A stretch of DNA of 63,758 nucleotides, from the NCBI GenBank assembly GCA_963204725.1, contig CAUJHH010000073.1, positions 1 to 63,758 of the forward strand, written 5' to 3'. Shown in pieces: positions 23,606 to 31,248 of the stretch (its first letter is position 1; each line of letters begins with the position of its first letter). Under the pieces are notes generated by a model. That model made no database searches. It saw only the letters and a program-made list of their open reading frames with translations, and had not been told where the DNA came from. This stretch comes from Planctomycetota bacterium. Its GTDB lineage: Bacteria; Planctomycetota; Phycisphaerae; Phycisphaerales; UBA1924. Made by a program: the position numbers and the translations under genes.

Positions 23606-25645
23606 TCAGTTTGATTTCTTGAGCCATGTCGACTCGAGTTCTTCAAGCTCGGCCTTGACCAGATTTCGTTCGTCCGTGAGCGACTTGCTTCGCGCGATTT
23701 CGGTCCACACCGAAGGATCCGCCAGCATCATCTCCAGATCTTGGAGCTTGGCCTGGATCTCTGCCATGCGTTCCTCGATCTGGCTCATGGACATCCACGA
23801 GAAGCGGCTCTTGCCGTGGGGCACTCCTGATGGCGGCGGCTTCTTTCGAGGAGCGCTCGCAGCTGTCGCTGCCTTGCGCTCCGCTTCTTTCGCTTCGGCC
23901 TCTTTCCGTCTGCGCTCTTGCTCTTCTTTCTTTCGTTCGGTCTCGGCGGCTTCCCGGGTCGCGGCTCGCTGACGCTCGGCCTTGCGCTCGTGCCATTCCT
24001 TGAAGGATCCGACAAAGACCTCGGCGTTGCCCGCTCCATCGAGAATGAGCAGGTGATCGCAGGTCGCATCGATGAGCGCGCGATCGTGGGAGATGAGGAT
24101 CAGGGTCCCGTCGAATCCGACGTCGGAGCCCTCTTCCTCTGGCTTCGAAAGCGCCTCTTCCAGCCGCTCGGCGGCGAGAATATCGAGATGGTTTGTGGGT
24201 TCATCCAGAACGAGGACGTTCTTGGCACTCGCGAGCAGCGCGGCCAAGGCGGCTCTCGAACGCTCGCCACCCGAAAGCACCCGCAGCTCCTTTTCCTGTT
24301 CGCGTCCAGAGAACAGGAATGCGCCGGCGAGATCTCTCGCCTGCTGCTCCGACCACGGCTTGCCCTGTGTCTCCTTCAGGATCGTGTTCTGCAGGTACCG
24401 CCAGACCGGCTGATCGAGATCCATGTTCTCGTGCGTCTGCCGGTAGTAGCCTGGCTTCACGTTCGCGCCGACTCGGCAGGTCCCGGCATCCGAGTCGAGT
24501 TCGCCGAGCAGGCATCGGACGAGCGTTGTCTTGCCGGCCCCGTTGGGCCCGATGATCGCCCAGCGCTCACCACGGGCAACCGCGATATCAAGCTCATTGA
24601 ACAGAACCTTTGTCTTCCCCTCTTCGTTGGTGTAGGACTTGGACAGGCCGCGTCCGGAGAGTGCGATCTCGCCGATCCGATCCGCTTTCGGAAGCGACAG
24701 GCGAAACGAGTCCATCTCCATCGGACGGTCGAGCGTCCGATCCTCTTTTTCGCGATCGAGACGCGACTCGCGACCCTTGGCCTGGCGGGCTCGTTGCCCG
24801 GCCTTGAAGCGCCGGATGTACTCTTCCTCCTTGCGGAATCGGTCTTGCTGCTTCTCGTACGCCCGGAGTTGCGTGAGCCGCCGCTGAGCGCGAATCTCCC
24901 GGAACGCCGCGTAGTTGCCCGGATAATCGATCAACCGACCATCCTCGACCTCAATGATGCGTTTGACGACCGCGTCAAGGAGGTATCGATCATGCGAGAT
25001 CATGACTACGGCGCCCCGATACTCGTCTCGCAGGAATCCCTCGAGCCACATGCGCCCTTCGATGTCGAGGTGGTTCGTCGGTTCGTCGAGCAGGAGCAGG
25101 TCGGGCCCCTCGAGCAAAAGGCGTGCGAGCGCAAGCCGCCCGCGCTGGCCGCCGGAGAGCCCGCCGACCTTGATTCCGAACTGGGAGTCGGTGAAACCCA
25201 ATCCGTGGAGCGTGGCGTCGATCTTGTGGCCGATCGAGTATCCGCCGAGCGACTCCATCTGATGCTCAAGGTTGATCTGCTTCTTCATCAAACGATCAAG
25301 TTCCGCGCCCTCGGCGGTGCCCATCTCCTCGTAGACATGATCGAGTGCCTTATGGACATCGTGGAGGGCCTTGAAGGCTCCCTCCGCGGACTCGCGAAGA
25401 GTCTCGTCCAGATCGAGTCTCGGATCCTGCTGCAGGTATCCGGCCTTTGAGCCGCGTTGGAGCGCGATGATCCCCGAGTCCGGGCGGATCTCGCCGGTAA
25501 TGCACTTGAGCAGGGTGCTCTTGCCCGCACCGTTTCGACCGACGATGCCGATGCGATCGCCGGCCTCGATGCTCAAGGAGACGCCACGCAGGATCGTGTG
25601 ATCCCCGTAATTGTGTACGAGATTGGTGACGGCGAGCAGGGACAT
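23606..25645 (-). CDS. ABC-F family ATPase
   Basis: Soluble protein of 679 residues with two ABC ATPase domains and no membrane domain. First Walker A is GIVGRNGAGKSTLL, with signature LSGGQRGRLALARLLLEGPD and Walker B LLLLDEPTNHLD. The linker between domains (about 240-320) is highly charged with ERGAR-like repeats of Arg/Lys/Glu. Second Walker A is IGPNGAGKTTLVR, with LSGGERSRAALA and DEPTNHLD. The C-terminal 120 residues form a charged coiled coil (Lys/Glu/Ala/Arg-rich), as in Uup. ABC-F proteins act on ribosomes (EttA, Uup, resistance factors); the C-terminal coil favours Uup-like. ATG at 25645 is chosen because homology begins there and TAGAAT lies 8 nt upstream. Confidence 0.93.
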   Translation of the reverse strand: MSLLAVTNLVHNYGDHTILRGVSLSIEAGDRIGIVGRNGAGKSTLLKCITGEIRPDSGIIALQRGSKAGYLQQDPRLDLDETLRESAEGAFKALHDVHKALDHVYEEMGTAEGAELDRLMKKQINLEHQMESLGGYSIGHKIDATLHGLGFTDSQFGIKVGGLSGGQRGRLALARLLLEGPDLLLLDEPTNHLDIEGRMWLEGFLRDEYRGAVVMISHDRYLLDAVVKRIIEVEDGRLIDYPGNYAAFREIRAQRRLTQLRAYEKQQDRFRKEEEYIRRFKAGQRARQAKGRESRLDREKEDRTLDRPMEMDSFRLSLPKADRIGEIALSGRGLSKSYTNEEGKTKVLFNELDIAVARGERWAIIGPNGAGKTTLVRCLLGELDSDAGTCRVGANVKPGYYRQTHENMDLDQPVWRYLQNTILKETQGKPWSEQQARDLAGAFLFSGREQEKELRVLSGGERSRAALAALLASAKNVLVLDEPTNHLDILAAERLEEALSKPEEEGSDVGFDGTLILISHDRALIDATCDHLLILDGAGNAEVFVGSFKEWHERKAERQRAATREAAETERKKEEQERRRKEAEAKEAERKAATAASAPRKKPPPSGVPHGKSRFSWMSMSQIEERMAEIQAKLQDLEMMLADPSVWTEIARSKSLTDERNLVKAELEELESTWLKKSN

Positions 25646-25653
25646 AGGAGGCG

Positions 25654-25659
25654 ATTCTA
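25654..25659 (-). promoter_or_regulatory. -10 box TAGAAT, ABC-F leaderless start
   Basis: Minus-strand TAGAAT with an 8-nt spacer to the ATG at 25645. The spacer is pyrimidine-rich and lacks a Shine-Dalgarno. Confidence 0.5.
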
Positions 25660-25731
25660 AACCCACTGCCGCCAGAGTCATGCTCCGAAGCGGGATCTCG
25701 GATTCAATCGTCCCGATCTCCCCCGATCGAA

Positions 25732-25737
25732 TACCAT
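25732..25737 (+). promoter_or_regulatory. -10 box TACCAT, panB leaderless start
   Basis: TACCAT ends 7 nt before the GTG at 25745. Same hexamer and spacing as in front of the response regulator at 19769. Confidence 0.5.
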
Positions 25738-25744
25738 ATCCGCC

Positions 25745-26701
25745 GTGAGCGCGAGCCCCCCGATGCCAAGCCCGTCCGAGGATCCCAGCACCCCGCACGG
25801 CCAGAAGCCGGCTGCCCGCAGGACAGGGCGGCCCTCGATGACGATTCGAACGATCCGCCGCATGGCGCAGAGCGGCGAGAAGTTCTCTTGCCTCACCTGC
25901 TACGACGCGACAACCGCGCGTTGGTTGGAGCGGGCCGGGGTCCACATCCTGCTCGTGGGAGACACGGCCTCCGAGGTCATCCTGGGATTCGATCGGACGA
26001 TCGACATGCCCTTGGAGGTGCTGCTCGCGCTGACTGCGGCGGTCAAGCGTGGAGCGCCAAACACGCTCGTGATGGGGGATATGCCCTTCATGACCTATCA
26101 GGCGGACGAGGCGACCGCGCTCCGAAATGCCGCCAGGTTTTTGACCGAGGGCCGCGCCGACTTCGTCAAGGTCGAGATCGATGCTTCTTACGCGCCGCTT
26201 GTTTCCAAGATGGCCCGGGCAGGCATCCCGGTCGTTGCCCATGTCGGCTCCAAGCCCCAGCAGGCGATGCTCTCTGGCGGGTACGCCTCAAAGGGGCGCA
26301 CCGCGGACGAAGCGGCCCAGGTTGTCCGCGATGCCATCGTCCTCGAACGAGCCGGGGCGGTGATGCTCCTCGTCGAAGCCGTTCCGGACGAAGTTGCGGC
26401 AGAGATCGTCAACCGCACCTCAGTTCCGCTGATCGGAATCGGGGCCGGAATTGCTTGCCACGGCCAGGTACTGGTGCTCCACGACCTGATCGGTCTGACG
26501 GACGCTCCGCCCCGCTTTGCGACGCCGGTTGCCGCGCTCGGTCCGGCGATCGAAACGGCCGGAAACCAATGGGTTGAGCGAGTCGCTGCATCCAATATCG
26601 GCGGCATGCGATACACAATGAAGCAGGGCGAGATCCAGCGCTTCAGAGAGATCCTCCAGTCCGGTGCGATCTCAGCCGATCCGGATTCTCGTGGGTCCTG
26701 A
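25745..26701 (+). CDS. panB: 3-methyl-2-oxobutanoate hydroxymethyltransferase
   Basis: First step of pantothenate and coenzyme A synthesis: transfers a hydroxymethyl group from methylene-tetrahydrofolate to ketoisovalerate to form ketopantoate. Signature segments: FSCLTCYDATTARWLERAGV, LLVGDTASEVILGFDRTIDM (metal-binding Asp), VMGDMPFMTY, FVKVEI, PVVAHVGSKPQQA and IGIGAGIACHGQVLVLHDLIG, all characteristic. The N-terminal 31 residues (Pro/Ser-rich) are extra relative to the usual enzyme; a start at the ATG at 25838 would remove them, but the -10 box favours the GTG. No panC is adjacent. Confidence 0.94.
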   Translation: MSASPPMPSPSEDPSTPHGQKPAARRTGRPSMTIRTIRRMAQSGEKFSCLTCYDATTARWLERAGVHILLVGDTASEVILGFDRTIDMPLEVLLALTAAVKRGAPNTLVMGDMPFMTYQADEATALRNAARFLTEGRADFVKVEIDASYAPLVSKMARAGIPVVAHVGSKPQQAMLSGGYASKGRTADEAAQVVRDAIVLERAGAVMLLVEAVPDEVAAEIVNRTSVPLIGIGAGIACHGQVLVLHDLIGLTDAPPRFATPVAALGPAIETAGNQWVERVAASNIGGMRYTMKQGEIQRFREILQSGAISADPDSRGS

Positions 26702-26725
26702 CCCGAGTTCAGCGGAGAGCAGCCC

Positions 26726-28129
26726 ATGCGTCGGTTTGTCGTGCTTGGTCCTGCAGTCGTCGTCATGCTGGCCGCAGTCGCGCTGATGTTCGTGGGGCCA
26801 ACGGTTGTGCGCCGCCTCGCGCAGTCGGCAGCGATCGGTCGTGCCGAAGGCGCCCGCACCGCGCTCGACGCAGACCGGACCCTTGACCAGCTCGACCGCG
26901 CGGTTGAGCAAGTCTCCATCGCGGTGATGCCCTCGCTTGTGCACATCGATGTCGAGATCCCATCGAACGAGCCGCGCCGGGGCCGGGCCTCATCCGGCGC
27001 CGGGTGGGTGTGGGACGAGTATGGCCACGTCGTGACCAATGCCCATGTTGTGAGGGGCGCAACCTCGATTCGGGTACAGACGAGCGATGGGCGTGTCACT
27101 CCCGCTGAAGTAGTGAAAGCCGACACCTATACAGACATCGCGGTGCTGCGCCCCTCAGCGTCTGAGGGGATGCTCCCCATCGCTCGCGCGACGGGCGATG
27201 AACCCCGCATCGGCCAGCGCGTGTTCGCATTCGGCTCGCCCTTCGGGTTCAAGTTCTCGGTTTCTGAGGGGATCGTGTCGGGGATCGGACGCGACCCGCT
27301 CAACGACGAACCGACCGGAATGACGAACTACATCCAGACCGACGCCGCTGTGAATCCGGGCAACTCCGGCGGTCCACTCGTCGATTCACGCGCAAGGTTG
27401 ATCGGGATGAACGTCGCGATCGCGACCGGTTCCGGCACCGAGAACCTGTTGCAAGGCCAGTCGGCCGGGATCTCGTTCGCCATTCCGCTCTCGACGATCG
27501 AGCCCATCGTCGCGCAGATGGTTCGCGGCGAGGATGTCGCCCGCGGCTATCTCGGTATCACCATTCCGAACAGCGAAGAGCCGATCATCACCGACGCGGG
27601 GTTTGTGGGGACCGGCGTGCGCATCCCTCGCGTCGAGGCCGGCGGACCCGCAGCGCGAGCTGGGATTCGAGCCGGCGACATCGTCACCCACTTCAACGAC
27701 TCGCCGATTCGCAACCCTGCGACACTGCGATCCAGCATTGGGGCGCTCTCTCCCGGCCAGCAGGCCAGAGTGCGAGTGTGGCGAGACCAGGCACAGGTCG
27801 AGATTGTCGTGACGCTGGGCGAGTTTCCCCAGTCGGTGCTCGCCGGGCAGTCGGTCTTCCCTGCGATGATTCGATATGGCATGCGCCTCGGACAGGATCG
27901 AGAGGGCGTGTTCGTAAACGCGGTGCTCCCCGGTTCAACGGCGGACTCGAACGGCTTTCGAGAGGACGCTCGTCTCATGGAGGTTGCCGGTCGCTCGGTG
28001 CGTTCGATCGATGACGCGAATGTCGCGCTCATGCGTGCGGACTTTCTGCTCGGCAAACCGGTTGTGGTGAGGGTGAAGGGACCGGAGCCGGAAGAGTCCA
28101 GAGATCTTGTCATGCAACTCGGACGCTGA
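26726..28129 (+). CDS. HtrA/DegP-family serine protease with two PDZ domains
   Basis: Envelope protease/chaperone of 467 residues. The N-terminus is a single signal-anchor (residues 4-24). The trypsin-like domain has the full triad: His107 in TNAHVV, Asp137 in YTDIAVL, and Ser214 in NPGNSGGPL. The first PDZ lies about 273-365 (GYLGITIPN to the Arg/Val-rich strand), a second about 375-465 (RYGMRLGQDREGVFVNAVLPGS). It degrades or refolds misfolded envelope proteins; targets are unknown. ATG start with GGAGA upstream, 24 nt after panB on the same strand. Its stop is 13 bp from that of a convergent gene. Confidence 0.92.
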   Translation: MRRFVVLGPAVVVMLAAVALMFVGPTVVRRLAQSAAIGRAEGARTALDADRTLDQLDRAVEQVSIAVMPSLVHIDVEIPSNEPRRGRASSGAGWVWDEYGHVVTNAHVVRGATSIRVQTSDGRVTPAEVVKADTYTDIAVLRPSASEGMLPIARATGDEPRIGQRVFAFGSPFGFKFSVSEGIVSGIGRDPLNDEPTGMTNYIQTDAAVNPGNSGGPLVDSRARLIGMNVAIATGSGTENLLQGQSAGISFAIPLSTIEPIVAQMVRGEDVARGYLGITIPNSEEPIITDAGFVGTGVRIPRVEAGGPAARAGIRAGDIVTHFNDSPIRNPATLRSSIGALSPGQQARVRVWRDQAQVEIVVTLGEFPQSVLAGQSVFPAMIRYGMRLGQDREGVFVNAVLPGSTADSNGFREDARLMEVAGRSVRSIDDANVALMRADFLLGKPVVVRVKGPEPEESRDLVMQLGR

Positions 28130-28142
28130 AGCTCGACAAGTC

Positions 28143-28931
28143 TCACTCGACGGGCGACACGTCCGCCGGGCCATGCTCCGTCATGTCGGGCAGATCCTGC
28201 AAGGCTCGGATTCGTACCACAACACGTGTCCCCTGCCTTGGCACACGATCAGGGTCAGCGATCCACTCAGGGTCTTCCGCGTCGGCGCTCGGGCTCAGCA
28301 CGCTGTTCCACGCGATCGTCTCGCTCCCGAACGTGTGCAGGCCGACGATTGTGCCCTCCGCTTCCGCGGCGTACCACTCGCGTCCATTCCTCGCGATCAT
28401 GCGCGACCCAGCGAAGACCCAGCGCGGTTCGCCGCTCGGAATCGTCTCGGAGAAGCGAGCTCCATTCACGCCGCTCACGATCCAATCGCTAGCCAGGTTC
28501 TCGTGCGTCGCGCCTGCCTCGTCGATCCACACGAAGCTCACCTCGACAGGCGAGCCCTCCGGAGTAATCCGGTCGGCGTGCCCATCGCTCCAGTTCCAGG
28601 ATCCCACATGCCCAGGGGTCAGCCCGACGAGCAGGAGTGCGGCATGCACGCTCGCCGGACTCGCCAGAGACGCGACGAGCGCCTCGTGCGCACGGACATC
28701 CGGCGTGCACACCATGACTTCCAGATAGAGATTCGGCGCCGATGCGATGTGCGCATCAATGGGTACATATCCGTCAAACTCAACGACTCGCTCTTCGCGA
28801 TCCACACGCACGTGAGGCAACTCTGCCAGAAGTGCATCTACGCGACCCGCATCCGACGGCTGCCGCGAATCCTGAGCGCACGCGGCACCGTGGGCAATCG
28901 GGGCCACGACCATGATCCACCACGCCCTCAT
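28143..28931 (-). CDS. Exported YdjY-domain protein
   Basis: Protein of 262 residues with a signal peptide (residues 1 to about 20, ending ACAQ). The body resembles the YdjY domain: VRVDREERVVEFDGYVPID near the start, then LEVMVCTPDVRAHEALVAS and VHAALLLVGLTPGHVGSWNW. The function of YdjY domains is unknown, although they recur in planctomycete exported proteins. The ATG overlaps the murD stop (ATGA), so translation is coupled. Last gene of the priA-aminotransferase-murD strand group. Confidence 0.78.
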   Translation of the reverse strand: MRAWWIMVVAPIAHGAACAQDSRQPSDAGRVDALLAELPHVRVDREERVVEFDGYVPIDAHIASAPNLYLEVMVCTPDVRAHEALVASLASPASVHAALLLVGLTPGHVGSWNWSDGHADRITPEGSPVEVSFVWIDEAGATHENLASDWIVSGVNGARFSETIPSGEPRWVFAGSRMIARNGREWYAAEAEGTIVGLHTFGSETIAWNSVLSPSADAEDPEWIADPDRVPRQGTRVVVRIRALQDLPDMTEHGPADVSPVE

Positions 28932-30307
28932 GGCTGAACTCCCGCGCCGGCCCCGTCCGAGCGGGCGAGATCCGTGAAACGGGCGCCTCGCTTCTCGTAA
29001 TTCTCGAATTGATCCCATGACGCGCAACCCGGACTGAGCAGCACTACATCTCCGGAGGAAACTCGATTGGCGAGTTCGGACATTGCCCGTTCCAGCGTGC
29101 CGCAGGGAATCACGCGAGAGTTCGCCCCGCCACCGGCAGCCCGAGCGAGCCAGTCACCCGTTGTGCCAATCGTGTACAGCCCCTTGAGCTCCGGAGTTGC
29201 CAGCACAAGTGGCGAGAGGTCTTGTCCCTTGTCGTATCCGCCCGCGATCAGGTGGATTCGGCCGGTCTCGCGTTCAACGGGGAATGCGCCGAGGGCGAGC
29301 ATCGTTGCCTGTGGCGTCGTCGATTTGGAGTCGTTGAAGTATCTCACGCCGCCGACCAGCCCGACGTGCTGCAGGCGGTGGGGGAGCCCCGGAAAGGCTC
29401 TGGCGGCATTGATCGAGCGATCGAGGTCCAACTCGAAGCCGCCGATTCTGCGGATCGCCCGGCAGACTTCGATCGCCATCGCCGCATTGGATTCGTTGTG
29501 CGAGCCTGGAATCAAGAGTCCAACCAAGCCCGTGTCCTGAGGAATCTCCACCCTTGAGACGCCCGGCATGGTCGGCCAATCGCGGACACCCGCGCCGAGC
29601 ACCGCGATGTCTCCCGCTCGCTGTCCCTCGAAGATCTTCTGCTTGCACGAGCGATAGTGATCGAGTGTGAGATGCCAATCGAGGTGATTCGGCTCTAGAT
29701 TCGTGATCGCAGCGACATGCGCTCTGAACCCTTCGAGCCAGTGGAGTTGAAAGCTCGACAGCTCGAGCACCACCACGTCCGAGTCTCGGACGACGTCGGC
29801 TCGCTCCAGCAGGGACCCTCCGATGTTTCCCCCAAAGTGCACCCGCTCGCCAATCGCGCCGAGCACGTGGTGTACGAGTGCGCTTGTTGTGCTCTTGCCA
29901 GCCGAGCCGGAGATGGCGCAGATACGCACACCCGGCGGCAAAGCCTCGACCGAGAGCTGAATCTCCGTCGTGATCGGAACTCCAGCGGCCTGTGCCCCGC
30001 GCAGGAACCGATTGTCCCATGGGCGGGGAACTGCCGGGTTCGCGACAACGAGATCGCACGTTGTGAAATCGCTGACATTGTGCTCGCCCAGCCGAAGCGT
30101 GACTCGCCCGGACTCGACGAGATCTCGGATTCGCTCGGTTGACTCAGCCAGTCTCTCTGCGGGTTCGAGGTCCGTCACAAGGACGTCCGCGCCCGCAGCC
30201 GCCAGATGCCGTGTCGCACCAACACCGCCGCCGAACCGCCCCAGCCCCATGACCGTGACTCGCGCGCCCGCCAGATCCCCCGACCGTCCCATTGTGTCTC
30301 GCTCCAT
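28928..30307 (-). CDS. murD: UDP-N-acetylmuramoyl-L-alanine--D-glutamate ligase
   Basis: Cytoplasmic ATP-dependent ligase adding D-glutamate to UDP-MurNAc-L-Ala in peptidoglycan synthesis. N-terminal Rossmann-like domain VTVMGLGRFGGGVGATRHL; P-loop ISGSAGKSTTSALV (the common form is GTNGKTT, here GSAGKST); then LELSSFQLH and NLEPNHLDWH, both strongly MurD-like; C-terminal YFNDSKSTTPQATMLAL and LLSPGCASWDQFENYEKRG. All key regions are present in 459 residues. The start at 30307 is the first ATG; a TTG at 30316 is possible. It lies 32 nt behind the class IV aminotransferase, whose product class may include D-amino acids (inference). Its presence supports peptidoglycan synthesis in this lineage. 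Confidence 0.93.
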   Translation of the reverse strand: MERDTMGRSGDLAGARVTVMGLGRFGGGVGATRHLAAAGADVLVTDLEPAERLAESTERIRDLVESGRVTLRLGEHNVSDFTTCDLVVANPAVPRPWDNRFLRGAQAAGVPITTEIQLSVEALPPGVRICAISGSAGKSTTSALVHHVLGAIGERVHFGGNIGGSLLERADVVRDSDVVVLELSSFQLHWLEGFRAHVAAITNLEPNHLDWHLTLDHYRSCKQKIFEGQRAGDIAVLGAGVRDWPTMPGVSRVEIPQDTGLVGLLIPGSHNESNAAMAIEVCRAIRRIGGFELDLDRSINAARAFPGLPHRLQHVGLVGGVRYFNDSKSTTPQATMLALGAFPVERETGRIHLIAGGYDKGQDLSPLVLATPELKGLYTIGTTGDWLARAAGGGANSRVIPCGTLERAMSELANRVSSGDVVLLSPGCASWDQFENYEKRGARFTDLARSDGAGAGVQP

Positions 30308-30339
30308 GCCCGACAACTCGCCGGCTCACAATGAAATCT

Positions 30340-31224
30340 TCAACGCGAGACCGCCGCAGCCGGTGTCTCGAGTTCCGCACCAACGATCTCCACCAACTGG
30401 TGTGCCAACCGCCTTGCAACCGGCCCGATCTCACCCCTGCCGACCGGCCTGCCATCGAGACGAAGCACAGAGGCGATCATCGTGTTCGTGCCGCAGAGCA
30501 GGATCTCCGTCGCATTCGGAAGCTCCTCGGCGTGGACCGGCCGTTCGACGATCTCGCCGCAGTGCTCGAGCAGCAGGCCGCGTGTCACCCCTGCAAGGAT
30601 CGAGACTCGATCGAGTGACGGCGTGATGATCTGGCTCTCTCCTCTGTCCCCGGGCAGGACTACAAACACGTTGGTTGCGGTTGCCTCGCCCACCAGCCCG
30701 TCGCGAACGAAGATCGCATCCTCAGCGCCTTGCTCGCGCGCCTCCATCGCCGCCATCACATTCCCGAGCAGGGAGATCGCCTTGACCCTGCCGCGATGCC
30801 AGCGGAAATCCTCGACGAGTGCCGCGGTCGTCGTGCCCGGCTCGGAGCACTTCTCGAGCGACGGGCGCTCCAGCGCATACCCAAAGATGGTTGGCACCAT
30901 CGGTCCTTCCGGCACCCGTCCGCGCACCGGTTGCCCCACGCCCGGCGTGCCTCGAGTGAACTGCCAGTACAGGAACGCGTTGTCCAGCTTGTTCGCTCGC
31001 AGAAGATCTTCGCACAGCCGCCCGAGCAGGCTCGGATCGAAGTCGATACGGGCCGATTGCAAACTCTCGCGAAGGCGATTGACGTGCCGATCGATCGCGC
31101 GAACCTGCCCGCGAAAGGCGCGCAGCCCCTCGTAGACACCATCGCCAAACACGAAGCCCCGATCGAAGGGGTCAATCCGCGCTTCTGCACGAGTGACGAG
31201 CACGCCGTTGAGGTGAACGAGCAT
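30340..31224 (-). CDS. Class IV aminotransferase (D-amino-acid or branched-chain type)
   Basis: PLP-dependent fold-type IV enzyme of 294 residues, related to D-alanine aminotransferase (Dat), branched-chain aminotransferase (IlvE) and ADC lyase (PabC). Features: FDRGFVFGDGVYEGLRAF near the N-terminus, the PLP lysine in VKAISLLGNVMAAMEA, the EATATNVFVV motif, and ITPSLDRVSILAGVTRGLL. Which activity it has cannot be fixed. The KAISLLGNVMA segment and the murD neighbour slightly favour a Dat-like enzyme supplying D-glutamate or D-alanine. TAGGAT lies 6 nt before the ATG, within the 24-nt gap after priA. Confidence 0.87.
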   Translation of the reverse strand: MLVHLNGVLVTRAEARIDPFDRGFVFGDGVYEGLRAFRGQVRAIDRHVNRLRESLQSARIDFDPSLLGRLCEDLLRANKLDNAFLYWQFTRGTPGVGQPVRGRVPEGPMVPTIFGYALERPSLEKCSEPGTTTAALVEDFRWHRGRVKAISLLGNVMAAMEAREQGAEDAIFVRDGLVGEATATNVFVVLPGDRGESQIITPSLDRVSILAGVTRGLLLEHCGEIVERPVHAEELPNATEILLCGTNTMIASVLRLDGRPVGRGEIGPVARRLAHQLVEIVGAELETPAAAVSR

Positions 31225-31230
31225 CGGGCA

Positions 31231-31236
31231 ATCCTA
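31231..31236 (-). promoter_or_regulatory. -10 box TAGGAT, aminotransferase leaderless start
   Basis: Minus-strand TAGGAT with a 6-nt spacer to the ATG at 31224, located between the priA stop and this gene. It is identical in sequence to the boxes at 116 and 52941. Confidence 0.5.
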
Positions 31237-31248
31237 TCGGCCAATCGG

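Noticed and set aside
23918..25450. 510-codon plus-strand frame opposite the ABC-F gene
   Set aside because: Shadow of the ABC-F coding sequence, which has both Walker and signature motifs.
25646..26242. 199-residue N-terminal extension of the ABC-F protein
   Set aside because: It overlaps panB on the other strand and precedes the first ABC domain with unrelated sequence; the ATG at 25645 has its own TAGAAT box.
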